A stretch of DNA of 64,000 bases from positions 682,001 to 746,000 of the forward strand of contig NZ_JABFDM010000002.1 of assembly GCF_013178945.1 (NCBI RefSeq), given 5' to 3'. Position numbers and translations under genes: made by a program. Below are positions 55,358-64,000 of this stretch, piece by piece. The notes under the pieces were generated by a model. That model saw nothing but the letters and a program-made list of their open reading frames with translations. It made no database searches and was not told the DNA's origin. The stretch is from Bradyrhizobium aeschynomenes (GTDB lineage: Bacteria; Pseudomonadota; Alphaproteobacteria; Rhizobiales; Xanthobacteraceae). The first letter of the stretch is position 1; each line of letters starts with the position of its first letter.

Positions 55358-55618
55358 TCAGGCCGATTTCTTGTCGCTCGAGCGGCTGCCGCCCAGGCCG
55401 GTCATGGTCAGCATCAGGTCCTGGAAGCGCTCGGCCAGGCGGGGATCGAAGGTGAACCAGCTCTGCATGATCGCTTCAGGGGTCAGCTTGTCGATATTGC
55501 TGGTCATCTGATGCTGAAGCCGGTCCATCACCGCGGCCTGCATCGGGCCGACGTCGGGAAGTCCGAAAAACTGCCGCGCCTCGAGCGGTGTGCAATCGAT
55601 CTCGATGTTGACTTTCAT
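55358..55618 (-). CDS. Small DUF6489-like protein
   Basis: 86 residues from the ATG at 55618 (MKVNIEIDCTPLEARQFFGLPDVGPMQAAVMDRLQ), with GGAG upstream; the longer frame is spurious. The sequence, including DKLTPEAIMQSWFTFDPRLAERFQDLM, fits the short DUF6489 family of alphaproteobacteria. The function is unknown. It is close to the phasin/PhaE-like genes and starts 134 bases after the epoxide hydrolase gene, on the same strand. Confidence 0.7.
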   Translation of the reverse strand: MKVNIEIDCTPLEARQFFGLPDVGPMQAAVMDRLQHQMTSNIDKLTPEAIMQSWFTFDPRLAERFQDLMLTMTGLGGSRSSDKKSA

Positions 55619-56159
55619 GTCCGCTCCGCGCTGTTCGAACCATTCCCCGCCGCCTCCAGCAGGATGCCGCTCAGATGGGACACCTTCCGGGACTCTCGGC
55701 GGATAGCGGCACAGTATCACCGCTTGCCGCCCTCTCTAGCAAGCGGCGCGTTGCTGCAGGTGCGCAATTCCCGGGACATGGGCAATTCCGGCCCGGGACG
55801 GCCGAATGCGACGGTCGACTGCCGCGTGCGCTGCACATCCAGGGCTCGGGGACTAACCATATCGTTTAGGCTTAAACAAACTGCACTTGTGTGCCGCCGT
55901 CGAACTCTGGCAACATCGTCAGATCGACGTGCCGCGGGTCCTCCAGCGCACCGCCAAGCCGAAGCCTTCGAACGGCCAAGGCTTCGGGATCAGTCATTCC
56001 GGCGCGGCATCAAACTTGCAAGCACATCGCTCGGCGTCCTGTTGCTTCTTGAAGTTCGTGCAAGAGGCGCCTCTGACATCACGAACTTCGAAGCAAGGCC
56101 GGCCGGATCAAATCGCGCCTGCCGAGAAAACAAGCGTCAAACGCGGAGAATTTGAACAT
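55619..56159 (+). promoter_or_regulatory. 541-base leader upstream of dppA with two inverted repeats, no gene
   Basis: No convincing coding frame. First inverted repeat: CCGAAGCCTT (55959-55968) / AAGGCTTCGG (55978-55987), nine-base loop. Second: GAAGTTCGTG (56051-56060) / CACGAACTTC (56080-56089), whose loop holds the 12-base palindrome AGAGGCGCCTCT (56063-56074). The second ends 70 bases before the start codon. Operator or leader hairpins are both possible. Confidence 0.4.
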
Positions 56160-57758
56160 ATGTCGGGACGCAAATCCCTGCTCATCGCGGCGGCCGTCGC
56201 ATTCGTCGGCCTTGCCGGGCTGCCGGCCTCGGCCCAGACCCTGCGCTACGCCAACCAGGGCACCCTGAAGTCGCTCGATCCCTACACCTTCAAGGAATCG
56301 ACCACGATTGCGCACCATGCCCACATCTATGAAGGACTGACCGCCCGCGACAAGGACCTCAAGATCATCCCCGCGCTGGCTGAAAGCTGGGAGACGCCCG
56401 AGCCGACTCGCTGGCGCTTCCATCTGCGCAAGGGCGTCAAGTTCCACAATGGCGAACCCTTCACCGCCGACGACGTGATCTTCTCCGCCGAACGCGTCCG
56501 CGCCACCGGCTCGAACTTCCTGTCGAACGTTCCACCCGACGCGAAATTCATCAAGGTCGACGACTACACCGTCGACGTGAAGCTCGATGCGCCCAATCCC
56601 ATCCTGATTTCGCAGTGGGATACGTGGTTCATCATGAGCAAGAAGTGGTGCGAGGACAACAACTCGATCGCGCCGACGCCGGTCTCGGCAACCACGCCGA
56701 GCTTCGCCTCGCTGCACGAGAACGGCACCGGTCCCTTCATGATCGAGAGCCATCAGCCGGGCGTGAAGACCGTGTTCAAGGTCAATCCGAACTGGTGGGG
56801 CAAGCCGGAGCATAACCTCAAGGAGATCGTGTTCACGACCATCTCGTCCGACGCGACGCGCGTCGCTGCGCTGTTGTCCGGCGAGGTCGACATCATCGAG
56901 CCGGTTCCGGTGCAGGACATCGGCCGCGTCGATTCCAGCCCGAACGCGCAGGTGCTCAAGGGGCCCGAGCTGCGCACCATCTTCCTCGGCATGGATGAGA
57001 CCCGCGACGAGCTGCTGTACTCGAACGTGAAGGGCAAGAATCCGTTCAAGGACATCCGCGTCCGCGAGGCGTTCTACAAGGCCATCGACGTCGAGCTGAT
57101 CAAGACCCGCGTCATGCGTGGTCTGTCGACGCCGTCGGCGTTGATGATCGCGCCCCAGCTCTATGCACTGTCGAAGGACTTCACCCGGCCGAAATATGAT
57201 CCGGACGCCGCCAAGAAGCTCTTGACCGAGGCCGGCTATCCCGACGGCTTCGAGGTCGGCATGGACTGCCCGAACGATCGCTACGTCAACGACGCCGCGA
57301 TCTGCCAGGCCGTCGTCGGCATGCTCGCCCGCATCGGCGTCAAGGTGAACCTGAACGCGCAGCCGAAGGCGCAATACTTCGCCAAGGTGCTGAAGCCCGG
57401 CGGCTACAACACCTCGTTCTTCCTGCTCGGCTGGACCCCCTCCTCGATGGACGCGCACAACGTGATGCACGACATCATGGGCTGCCGCGAGGACCCCAAG
57501 GACCCGACCCGCGGTGAAGCCAATCTCGGCAACTACTGCAACAAGGAGTTCGATGCGCTGACCGACAAGGTGCTGGTCGAGACCGACACCGCCAAGCGCA
57601 ATCAGCTGATCAAGCAGGCGTTCGAGATCGGCATCAAGGATTACGGCTACATTCCGCTGCACCAGCAGGCCGTGGCCTGGGGCGTGTCGAAGAAGGTCAA
57701 GATCCCGCTGCGCGCCGACAACGCCGTGCTGATGTTCTGGGCCAACAAGACCGAGTAG
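56160..57758 (+). CDS. dppA: Dipeptide/oligopeptide-type ABC transporter substrate-binding protein
   Basis: 532 residues from the ATG at 56160 (MSGRKSLLIAAAVAFVGLAGLPASAQ), with a Sec signal cleaved near SASAQT and GGAG ten bases upstream. SBP family 5 blocks: GTLKSLDPYTF, PALAESWETPEPTRWRFHLRKGVKFHNGEPFTADDV and NPNWWGKPEHNLKEIVFT. It delivers peptides or related compounds to the DppBCDF permease. The 108-base gap to dppB holds a terminator, as is common where the binding protein is made in excess. Confidence 0.88.
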   Translation: MSGRKSLLIAAAVAFVGLAGLPASAQTLRYANQGTLKSLDPYTFKESTTIAHHAHIYEGLTARDKDLKIIPALAESWETPEPTRWRFHLRKGVKFHNGEPFTADDVIFSAERVRATGSNFLSNVPPDAKFIKVDDYTVDVKLDAPNPILISQWDTWFIMSKKWCEDNNSIAPTPVSATTPSFASLHENGTGPFMIESHQPGVKTVFKVNPNWWGKPEHNLKEIVFTTISSDATRVAALLSGEVDIIEPVPVQDIGRVDSSPNAQVLKGPELRTIFLGMDETRDELLYSNVKGKNPFKDIRVREAFYKAIDVELIKTRVMRGLSTPSALMIAPQLYALSKDFTRPKYDPDAAKKLLTEAGYPDGFEVGMDCPNDRYVNDAAICQAVVGMLARIGVKVNLNAQPKAQYFAKVLKPGGYNTSFFLLGWTPSSMDAHNVMHDIMGCREDPKDPTRGEANLGNYCNKEFDALTDKVLVETDTAKRNQLIKQAFEIGIKDYGYIPLHQQAVAWGVSKKVKIPLRADNAVLMFWANKTE

Positions 57759-57775
57759 TTCGGCAGACGACCAGG

Positions 57776-57812
57776 AGTCCCGGAAAGCAGAACTGCTTTT
57801 CGGGACTTTTCA
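57776..57812 (+). terminator. Partial terminator/attenuator between dppA and dppB
   Basis: AGTCCCGGAAAGCAG pairs with CTGCTTTTCGGGACT around AA (57776-57807), followed by TTTCATTTT. It would stop some transcripts after dppA, giving more binding protein than permease. Confidence 0.75.
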
Positions 57813-57866
57813 TTTTCCGCGGCAGGTGCTACCCGCCGCGCGATCGAGAGGGACTGAAAGGACCAG

Positions 57867-58847
57867 ATGCTCGCCTTCACGCTTCGCCGAGCAATTCAGG
57901 CCATCGGCGTCATGATCGCCGTCGGGATCATCGCGTTCGCCATGTTCCGCTTCGCCGGCGACCCGGTCAGCCAGCTCGTGGCGATCGACGCATCGTCTGC
58001 GGAACGCGCCCAGATCCGCCAGTCCCTCGGTCTCGACGATCCCTTCATCGTCCAGTTCGGGCGCTATCTGTTCGATGCCGCGCAGTTCAAGTTCGGCGTC
58101 TCCTACCAGTTCCGCCAGCCCGTGTCGGATCTCCTCAAGGAACGCATGCCCGCGACGCTGGAGCTCGCGGTCTGCGCCACGATCCTCGCGCTGTTCTTCG
58201 GCATCATCATGGGCGTGTTCTCGGCGCTGCGCCGCGACTCCTTGATGGCGAAACTGTTCCAGATGGTGTCGCTGATCGGCATCTCCTTGCCGACCTTCCT
58301 GATCGGCATCCTCCTGATCTATCTGTTCTCGGTGACGCTCGGCTGGCTCCCGTCGTTCGGCCGTGGCGACGTCGTGAAACTCGGCTGGTGGTCGACCGGC
58401 CTGCTGACGCTCTCCGGCTGGAAGGCGCTGATCATGCCCTCGATCACGCTCGGCCTGTTCCAGATGACGCTGATCATGCGGCTCGTCCGCGCCGAGATGC
58501 TCGAGGTGCTGCGCACCGACTACATCCGGTTCGCCCGCGCCCGCGGGCTGACCACCCGCGCGATCCATTTCGGCCACGCCCTGCGCAACACCCTGGTGCC
58601 GGTCATCACCGTGGTCGGCCTGCAGTTCGGCTCGGTCATCGCCTTCTCCATCATCACCGAGCAGGTGTTCCAATGGCCGGGCATGGGCCTCCTGTTCGTG
58701 CAGGCGGTGCAGAACGTCGACATCCCGATCATGGCGGCCTATCTGATTATGGTGTCGCTGATCTTCGTCACCATCAATCTCGTGGTTGATATCCTCTACA
58801 CCGTGGTCGATCCGCGCCTGCGCGCGACCATCAGCCGTCCGGCCTGA
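57867..58847 (+). CDS. dppB: Dipeptide/oligopeptide-type ABC transporter permease (DppB type)
   Basis: 326 residues with six membrane helices. Family features: MFRFAGDPVSQLVAIDASSAERAQIRQSLGLDDPF, the EAA loop (RAEMLEVLRTDYIRFARARGLTTRAIHFGHALRNT) and VFQWPGMGLLFVQAVQNVDIP. It pairs with DppC. dppC follows after two bases, so the two are coupled. Confidence 0.88.
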   Translation: MLAFTLRRAIQAIGVMIAVGIIAFAMFRFAGDPVSQLVAIDASSAERAQIRQSLGLDDPFIVQFGRYLFDAAQFKFGVSYQFRQPVSDLLKERMPATLELAVCATILALFFGIIMGVFSALRRDSLMAKLFQMVSLIGISLPTFLIGILLIYLFSVTLGWLPSFGRGDVVKLGWWSTGLLTLSGWKALIMPSITLGLFQMTLIMRLVRAEMLEVLRTDYIRFARARGLTTRAIHFGHALRNTLVPVITVVGLQFGSVIAFSIITEQVFQWPGMGLLFVQAVQNVDIPIMAAYLIMVSLIFVTINLVVDILYTVVDPRLRATISRPA

Positions 58848-58849
58848 TC

Positions 58850-59818
58850 ATGAGCGACGCAGCCCTGCCCCACCCCGCTCCCGTCGATGCGCCACGCGCA
58901 GCCCCCGATGGCTGGCTCAAGCGCGCGCTGGCCAGCGACCTGTTCTATTCGTTCCGCCGGTCGAGGCTCACGGTGGTCGCGGCCGTCATCACGCTGCTGT
59001 TCTTCCTGCTCGCGATCTTCGCGCCGCTGCTGTCGCCGCAGAACCCGTTCGATCCGGCGCAGTTGCAGCTCCTGAACTCGCGGATCTCGCCGCTGTGGAC
59101 CGCCGACGGCCAGAGCCCGTTCCTGCTCGGCACCGACGAGCAGGGCCGCGACGTGCTCTCCGCGATCCTCTACGGCCTGCGCATCTCGCTGATCGTCGGC
59201 ATCCTCGGCGTGCTGTTCTCCGGTGCCCTCGGCATCGCGCTCGGCCTGATCGCCGGCTATTTCGGCGGCCGCGTCGATACCGTGATCATGCGCATCGCCG
59301 ACGTCCAGCTCACCTTCCCGCCGATCCTGATCGCGCTTTTGGTCAACGGCATCGCCAAGTCGGTCTCCGGCAATCGCCTGGACTGGCTGAGCATGCTGAT
59401 CGTTCTGGTGCTGGCCATTGGCCTGTCGTTCTGGGTGCAATACGCCCGCACGGTTCGCAGCTCCGTGATGGTCGAGAAGAACAAGGACTACGTCGCCGCC
59501 GCCCAACTGATCGGCCTGCCCGCGCCCGTGATCATGCTGCGCCACGTGCTGCCCAACACGACCGGTCCGGTGCTGGTCATCGCCACCATCAACTTGGCGC
59601 TCGCCATCATCACCGAGGCCACCTTGTCGTTCCTCGGTTCAGGCATGCCGGAGACGATGCCGTCGCTCGGAACCCTGATCCGCATCGGCAACAACTATCT
59701 GTTCGCCGGCGAATGGTGGATCGTCGCCTTCCCCGGCATCGCACTGGCCGGGCTGATCCTCGCGATCAACCTGCTTGGCGACTGGCTGCGCGACGCGCTC
59801 AACCCGAAACTGCGATGA
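58850..59818 (+). CDS. dppC: Dipeptide/oligopeptide-type ABC transporter permease (DppC type)
   Basis: 322 residues with six membrane helices. It carries the DppC signature LLGTDEQGRDVLSAILYGLRISLIVGI, the EAA loop (VEKNKDYVAAAQLIGLPAPVIMLRHVLPNT) and SFLGSGMPETMPSLG. N-terminal extension rich in Pro and Ala. Second half of the permease channel. Confidence 0.88.
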   Translation: MSDAALPHPAPVDAPRAAPDGWLKRALASDLFYSFRRSRLTVVAAVITLLFFLLAIFAPLLSPQNPFDPAQLQLLNSRISPLWTADGQSPFLLGTDEQGRDVLSAILYGLRISLIVGILGVLFSGALGIALGLIAGYFGGRVDTVIMRIADVQLTFPPILIALLVNGIAKSVSGNRLDWLSMLIVLVLAIGLSFWVQYARTVRSSVMVEKNKDYVAAAQLIGLPAPVIMLRHVLPNTTGPVLVIATINLALAIITEATLSFLGSGMPETMPSLGTLIRIGNNYLFAGEWWIVAFPGIALAGLILAINLLGDWLRDALNPKLR

Positions 59819-59849
59819 TCCTGCTCCTGCGTATGAAGGTCTCAACCTC

Positions 59850-60833
59850 ATGACCGCCCCCGTTCTGTCCGTGCGCAACCTGCAGGTCGAGTTCGAGACA
59901 AGGCGCGGCACCTTGCGCGCGATCGACGGCGTCTCCTACGACATCGCCAAGGGCGAGGTGCTCGGCGTGGTCGGCGAATCCGGCGCCGGCAAGTCGGTCA
60001 CGGGCCTTGCCGTGATCGGCCTGATCGACCGCCCCGGCCGCATTTCCGGCGGCGAGATCCTGCTGTCTGGCCTTCGCATCGACAACCTCCCGCCGGAGGA
60101 GATGCGCAAGGTGCGCGGCAAGCGCATCGGCATGATCTTCCAGGATCCGCTGACCTCGCTCAATCCGCTGTATCGCGTCGGCGACCAGATCATCGAGACC
60201 ATCAAGACCCATACCAACCTCACCGACCAACAGGCGCGCAAGCGCGCCATCGACCTGCTCGCCGAGGTCGGCATATCGGCACCCGAGAAGCGCATCGACG
60301 GCTATCCGCACGAATTCTCCGGCGGCATGCGCCAGCGCGTCGTGATCGCGCTCGCGCTGTGCGCCGAGCCCGAGCTGATCATCGCCGACGAGCCGACCAC
60401 CGCGCTCGACGTCTCCGTGCAGGCGCAGATCATCTCGCTGATCAAGCGGCTCGGCCGCGACCATGGCACCGCCGTGATGCTGGTAACCCACGACATGGGC
60501 GTGATCGCCGAGACCTGCGACCGTGTCGCGGTGATGTATGCCGGCCGCGTTGCCGAGATCGGCCCGGTTCAGGAGGTGATCAAGAACCCGCTGCATCCCT
60601 ACGCCAAGGGCCTGATGGGCGCGATCCCGACGCTCGCGGGCGAGGACAAGCGGCTGGTGCAGATCCCCGGCTCGATGCCGCGGCTGTCGGCGATCCCACC
60701 GGGCTGCTCGTTCAATCCGCGCTGCAGCGCCGTCTTCGACCGCTGCCGCATCGACCGGCCGGAGCCGCTGCGCCAGGGCACGCAGGCGGTCGCCTGCCAT
60801 CTGTATGATCGCGCGACGGAGACCGCGGCATGA
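59850..60833 (+). CDS. dppD: Dipeptide/oligopeptide-type ABC transporter ATP-binding protein (DppD type)
   Basis: 327 residues from the ATG at 59850. Walker A GESGAGKS, Q-loop IFQDPLTSLNPLY, signature FSGGMRQRVVIALAL, Walker B LIIADEPTTALDV, and the oligopeptide-family C-terminus with cysteines (PPGCSFNPRCSAVFDRC). It overlaps dppF by four bases (ATGA). Confidence 0.9.
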   Translation: MTAPVLSVRNLQVEFETRRGTLRAIDGVSYDIAKGEVLGVVGESGAGKSVTGLAVIGLIDRPGRISGGEILLSGLRIDNLPPEEMRKVRGKRIGMIFQDPLTSLNPLYRVGDQIIETIKTHTNLTDQQARKRAIDLLAEVGISAPEKRIDGYPHEFSGGMRQRVVIALALCAEPELIIADEPTTALDVSVQAQIISLIKRLGRDHGTAVMLVTHDMGVIAETCDRVAVMYAGRVAEIGPVQEVIKNPLHPYAKGLMGAIPTLAGEDKRLVQIPGSMPRLSAIPPGCSFNPRCSAVFDRCRIDRPEPLRQGTQAVACHLYDRATETAA

Positions 60834-61837
60834 GCGATTTCGTCGAGGTCAAGGATCTCCGCCGGGTGTTCGACGTCTCGAAACCCTGGCTCAACCGCGT
60901 GATCGAACGCCAGCCTCAGGAATTCCTGAAGGCGGTCGACGGCGTCAGCTTCGGCATCCGGAAGGGCGAGACCTTCGCGCTGGTCGGCGAGTCCGGCTCC
61001 GGCAAGACGACGGTCGCGCGCATGGTGGTCGGACTGCTGGCGCCGACCTCCGGCGAGGTCATCATCGACGGCGTGTCGATGAGCGAAGCACGTCAGGCGC
61101 AGGCGCGGCGCAAGCTGCGCCGGCGCATTCAGATGGTGTTCCAGGATCCCTATGCCAGCCTCAATCCGCGCTTCCGCGTCGAGTCCATCATTGCCGAGCC
61201 GATCCGCGCCTTCAACGTGATCGAGGGCGAGCGCCAGATCAAGGACCGCGTCGGCGAGCTCCTGACGCTGGTCGGCCTGCATCCGGATGACGGCCAGAAA
61301 TTCCCTCACGAATTTTCCGGCGGCCAGCGCCAGCGCATCGCGATCGCGCGCGCACTCGCCTCGGAGGCCGACTTCATCGTCTGCGACGAGCCGACCTCGG
61401 CTCTCGACGTGTCCGTGCAGGCGCAGATCCTCAACCTGATGCGCGACCTGCAGGACAAGTTCGGTCTGACCTATCTGTTCATCAGCCACAATCTCGCGGT
61501 CGTCCGCCACATGGCGAGCCGCATCGGCGTGATGTATCTCGGCCGCATCGTCGAGATTGCGGAAGGGCGTCAGCTCTTCAACGATCCGCGCATGCCCTAC
61601 ACCAAGATGCTGCTCGGCGCGGTGCCGGACCTGTCGATGTCCGGCCGCCAGCGCATTCCGGTGAAGGGCGAGATCCCCAACCCGATCAATCCGCCGTCGG
61701 GCTGCACCTTCAACCCGCGCTGTCCGCTGGCGTTCGATCTGTGCCGGCAACAGTCACCGGAACTAATCGGCGGCGTCGCGTGCCACGCAGTGAACCAGCC
61801 GGCCGCAACGGCCGTTCCGACGGCATCGGTGGCGTGA
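60830..61837 (+). CDS. dppF: Dipeptide/oligopeptide-type ABC transporter ATP-binding protein (DppF type)
   Basis: 335 residues. Walker A GESGSGKTT, QMVFQDPYASLNPRFRV, signature FSGGQRQRIAIARAL, Walker B FIVCDEPTSALDV, and a C-terminal PSGCTFNPRCPLAFDLC motif. It forms the ATPase pair with DppD. A dispersed repeat separates it from the gamma-glutamyltransferase gene. Confidence 0.9.
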   Translation: MSDFVEVKDLRRVFDVSKPWLNRVIERQPQEFLKAVDGVSFGIRKGETFALVGESGSGKTTVARMVVGLLAPTSGEVIIDGVSMSEARQAQARRKLRRRIQMVFQDPYASLNPRFRVESIIAEPIRAFNVIEGERQIKDRVGELLTLVGLHPDDGQKFPHEFSGGQRQRIAIARALASEADFIVCDEPTSALDVSVQAQILNLMRDLQDKFGLTYLFISHNLAVVRHMASRIGVMYLGRIVEIAEGRQLFNDPRMPYTKMLLGAVPDLSMSGRQRIPVKGEIPNPINPPSGCTFNPRCPLAFDLCRQQSPELIGGVACHAVNQPAATAVPTASVA

Positions 61838-61864
61838 AGCGACACGACGGAACTCAAATGGGTC

Positions 61865-61948
61865 GTCATTGCGAGGAGCGAAGCGACGAAGCAATCCAGG
61901 GGCGTCATCCTGGGCCCTGGATTGCTTCGCTATCGCTCGCAATGACGG
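61865..61948. repeat. Dispersed repeat, family A (copy 5)
   Basis: GTCATTGCGAGGAGCGAAGC at the left; CCTGGATTGCTTCGCTATCG and CTCGCAATGACGG at the right form the inverted arm. It fills the 139-base gap after dppF. Confidence 0.8.
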
Positions 61949-61976
61949 CGACTAACTGCACAGATCAAAGGGCGCC

Positions 61977-63779
61977 ATGAGCTTCATCAATCCCGATCCC
62001 TTCACGACCCGCCCCGAGATCGACGGCACCTTCGGCGTCGTCACCTCGACGCACTGGCTCGCGACCGCTGTCGGCATGGCGATGCTGGAGCGCGGCGGCA
62101 ATGCCTTCGATGCCGGCGTCGCAGCCGCCTTCACCCTGCAGGTGGTCGAGCCGCATCTCAACGGCCCCGGCGGCGACGTGCCGATCATCCTGCATGACGT
62201 GAAGCGCGGACGCACCGAGGTGATCTGCGGCCAGGGCCCTGCGCCGGCAGGCGCGACCATCGCGCACTACAAGCGCGAAGGCCTCGACATGGTGCCCGGC
62301 ACCGGACTGCTCGCGGCTTGCGTCCCCGGCACCTTCGAGTCCTGGATGCTGTTGTTGCGGGACTACGGCACGATGCGGCTGCGCGACGTGCTGGAGCCGG
62401 CGATTTCCTACGCCCGCGACGGCTATCCACTGGTCGAGCGCGTCTCGGCCACGATCCAGACCGTCGAACAGCTGTTCAAGACCCATTGGCCGACCTCGGC
62501 CGCGCTCTATCTGCCGAATGGCGAGGTGCCGCGGCCGGGCACGCTGTTCACCAACCCAAAGCTGGCAGAGACCTACGCCCGCATCCTGAGCGAAGGCGAA
62601 AGCGCCGGGGCGAATCGTGACGCACAGATCGAGCGTGCGCGAAAAGCCTGGTCGCAGGGCTTCGTCGCCGAGGCGATCGACCGCTTCTGCCGGACACAGG
62701 AGGTGATGGACGTCTCCGGATCGCGCCACAAGGGCGTGCTGACCGCCGACGACATGGCGCGCTGGCAGCCGACCATCGAGGCACCGCTCACCTACGACTA
62801 CGGCCGCTACACCGTGTGCAAGGCCGGCGTCTGGAGCCAGGGCCCGGTGCTGCTGCAGCAGCTCGCTTTGCTCAAGGGCTTTGCGCTCGACGGCCTCGAT
62901 CCGACCGGCCCCGACTTCATCCATTGGCAGATCGAAGCCGCGAAGCTCGCTTTCGCCGATCGCGAAGCGTTCTACGGTGATCCGAACTTCGCCGACATCC
63001 CGATCGAGACGCTGCTGTCGGACGCTTATAACAACGAGCGCCGCAAGCTGATCTCGGACAAGGCCTCGCTGGAACTGCGCCCCGGCACGCTCGACGGCTA
63101 CGGCGCCGAGGTGAAGCTGCGCGAGGCGAAAGGCGACCGCGAGGCCGTCGGCGCGATGGGCTCGGGCGAGCCGACCGTGGGCCGCTTCGGCGAAGTGCGT
63201 GGCGACACCGTGCATTTCGACATCATCGACACCCACGGCAACATGATCTCGGCCACGCCCTCGGGCGGCTGGCTGCAATCCTCGCCCGTGATTCCCGAGC
63301 TCGGCTTTTGCCTAGGGACTCGCGCGCAGATGTTCTGGCTCGAAGAGAATCATCCGGCGGCGCTGGTGCCGGGCAAGCGGCCGCGCACCACACTGTCGCC
63401 GACGATGGCGCTGCGCGACGGCGAACCTTACGTCGCATGGGGCTCGCCCGGCGGCGATCAGCAGGACCAGTGGAACACGCAATTCTTCCTGCGCCACGTC
63501 CATGCCGGCATGAACCTGCAGGAGTCGATCGACGCCCCCGCCTGGCACTCCGAGCACTTCCCGATCTCGTTCTGGCCGCGCACCGCACGCCCCGGCGTGC
63601 TCGTGGTCGAGAACCGCGTGCCCAAGGCGACCGTCGAAGAGCTGCGCCGCCGCGGCCATGTCGTCGAGGTTGGCCCCGACTGGTCGGAGGGCCGCCTCAC
63701 GGCAGCTTCGCGCGTCGGCCGCCGCCGCCGTGCCGCCGCCAATCCCCGGGGCATGCAGGGCTACGCCGCGGGACGCTGA
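61977..63779 (+). CDS. Gamma-glutamyltransferase family protein
   Basis: 600 residues; ATG with AAAGGG upstream. N-terminal-nucleophile hydrolase: GVVTSTHWLATAVGMAMLERGGNAFDAGVAAAFTLQVVEPH at the start and, at the autoprocessing site, the candidate nucleophile Thr411 in DTVHFDIID. GSPGGDQQDQWNTQFFL and a C-terminal VGRRRRAAANPRGMQGYAAGR follow. No signal peptide is seen, unlike periplasmic GGT, so it is probably cytoplasmic and may be an acylase or hydrolase on gamma-glutamyl compounds. Context with the dpp-type transporter suggests use of imported peptides. Confidence 0.85.
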   Translation: MSFINPDPFTTRPEIDGTFGVVTSTHWLATAVGMAMLERGGNAFDAGVAAAFTLQVVEPHLNGPGGDVPIILHDVKRGRTEVICGQGPAPAGATIAHYKREGLDMVPGTGLLAACVPGTFESWMLLLRDYGTMRLRDVLEPAISYARDGYPLVERVSATIQTVEQLFKTHWPTSAALYLPNGEVPRPGTLFTNPKLAETYARILSEGESAGANRDAQIERARKAWSQGFVAEAIDRFCRTQEVMDVSGSRHKGVLTADDMARWQPTIEAPLTYDYGRYTVCKAGVWSQGPVLLQQLALLKGFALDGLDPTGPDFIHWQIEAAKLAFADREAFYGDPNFADIPIETLLSDAYNNERRKLISDKASLELRPGTLDGYGAEVKLREAKGDREAVGAMGSGEPTVGRFGEVRGDTVHFDIIDTHGNMISATPSGGWLQSSPVIPELGFCLGTRAQMFWLEENHPAALVPGKRPRTTLSPTMALRDGEPYVAWGSPGGDQQDQWNTQFFLRHVHAGMNLQESIDAPAWHSEHFPISFWPRTARPGVLVVENRVPKATVEELRRRGHVVEVGPDWSEGRLTAASRVGRRRRAAANPRGMQGYAAGR

Positions 63780-63788
63780 GGGCCGACG

Positions 63789-64000
63789 ATGACATGGTCG
63801 ATCATTGCCAAGGACGATACCACCGGCCGGATCGGCATCGCTGTCGCCACGCGTTTCTTCGCCGTCGGCGCACGCGTGCCGTTCATCGTCGCCGGTCGCG
63901 GCGGCATCGCCACGCAGGCGCTGGTCAATCCCTACTACGGCATCGACGGCGCGACGCTGCTGCGCGATGGCCGCCACCCGCGCGAGATCGTGCAGCTCCT
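63789..64000 (+). CDS. DUF1028 family protein, 5' part (runs off the window)
   Basis: The ATG at 63789 follows the preceding stop by nine bases, with GAGGG upstream, so it is the next gene in the operon. The visible 70 residues begin MTWSIIAKDDTTGRIGIAVATR and contain GARVPFIVAGRGGIATQALVNPYYG, the start of the DUF1028 family, which has an Ntn-hydrolase-like fold and unknown function. It often sits next to peptide-related genes. The 3' end lies outside the window. Confidence 0.8.
   Translation, partial: MTWSIIAKDDTTGRIGIAVATRFFAVGARVPFIVAGRGGIATQALVNPYYGIDGATLLRDGRHPREIVQL

Overview
The window looks like a chromosomal segment of a Bradyrhizobium-type alphaproteobacterium (Rhizobiales, family Nitrobacteraceae). 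The evidence is very high GC with strong GC3 codon use, many solute-uptake ABC systems for rhizosphere compounds, tandem chemoreceptors whose signalling domains resemble those of rhizobia, and several short dispersed palindromic repeat families that I recall as abundant in Bradyrhizobium and Rhodopseudomonas. The genus is an inference from memory of these families; no database was searched. I see no rRNA, tRNA, CRISPR array, prophage or complete insertion sequence.

Layout. 1-3.5 kb: the 3' part of a thiolase-like gene, a small ABM-fold protein, a membrane J-domain/TPR protein and an exported metallo-beta-lactamase-fold hydrolase. 3.8-13.9 kb: five methyl-accepting chemotaxis proteins in tandem on the minus strand, each followed by its own hairpin terminator and preceded by a related CCGTARAT-like motif. 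14.2-18.2 kb: an apparent four-carbon acid-sugar (threonate/tetronate type) pathway, with ltnD-otnI-otnK divergent from otnC. 18.6-23.0 kb: a polyamine-type ABC transporter behind a good sigma-54 promoter match. 23.2-31.2 kb: a branched-chain-amino-acid-type ABC transporter (livFGMHK) plus a DUF1445 gene, divergent from a LysR regulator and an M20 amidohydrolase. 31.4-42.8 kb: a 2-hydroxyacid dehydrogenase, a HEAT-repeat membrane protein, a tartrate/D-malate dehydrogenase, an atypical SDR, an amidase, an MHS-type permease, a YedY-like molybdo-oxidoreductase and an alpha/beta-hydrolase-OsmC fusion, interleaved with dispersed repeats.

42.9-51.5 kb: a YeeE/YedE transporter and the upper phenylacetate pathway. 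paaI-paaK lie on the plus strand and converge on paaX-paaABCDE on the minus strand. Together they activate phenylacetate to its CoA thioester and epoxidise it; the lower-pathway genes (paaFGHJZ) are not here. A frameshifted GIY-YIG nuclease gene flanked by two direct copies of a dispersed repeat sits between paaK and paaE. 51.5-55.6 kb: a phasin and a PhaE-like coiled-coil protein (polyhydroxyalkanoate granules, a plausible sink for the acetyl-CoA), two alpha/beta hydrolases and a DUF6489 protein. 56.2-64.0 kb: a dipeptide-type ABC transporter (dppABCDF-like), a cytoplasmic-type gamma-glutamyltransferase and the start of a DUF1028 gene, which together suggest peptide or gamma-glutamyl compound use.

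Most striking non-coding structure: a ~420-bp conserved-looking element at 40.85-41.26 kb; the repeat-flanked GIY-YIG locus; palindromic operator candidates at paaX/paaA, paaI and the phasin gene; and the shared motif upstream of the five chemoreceptors.
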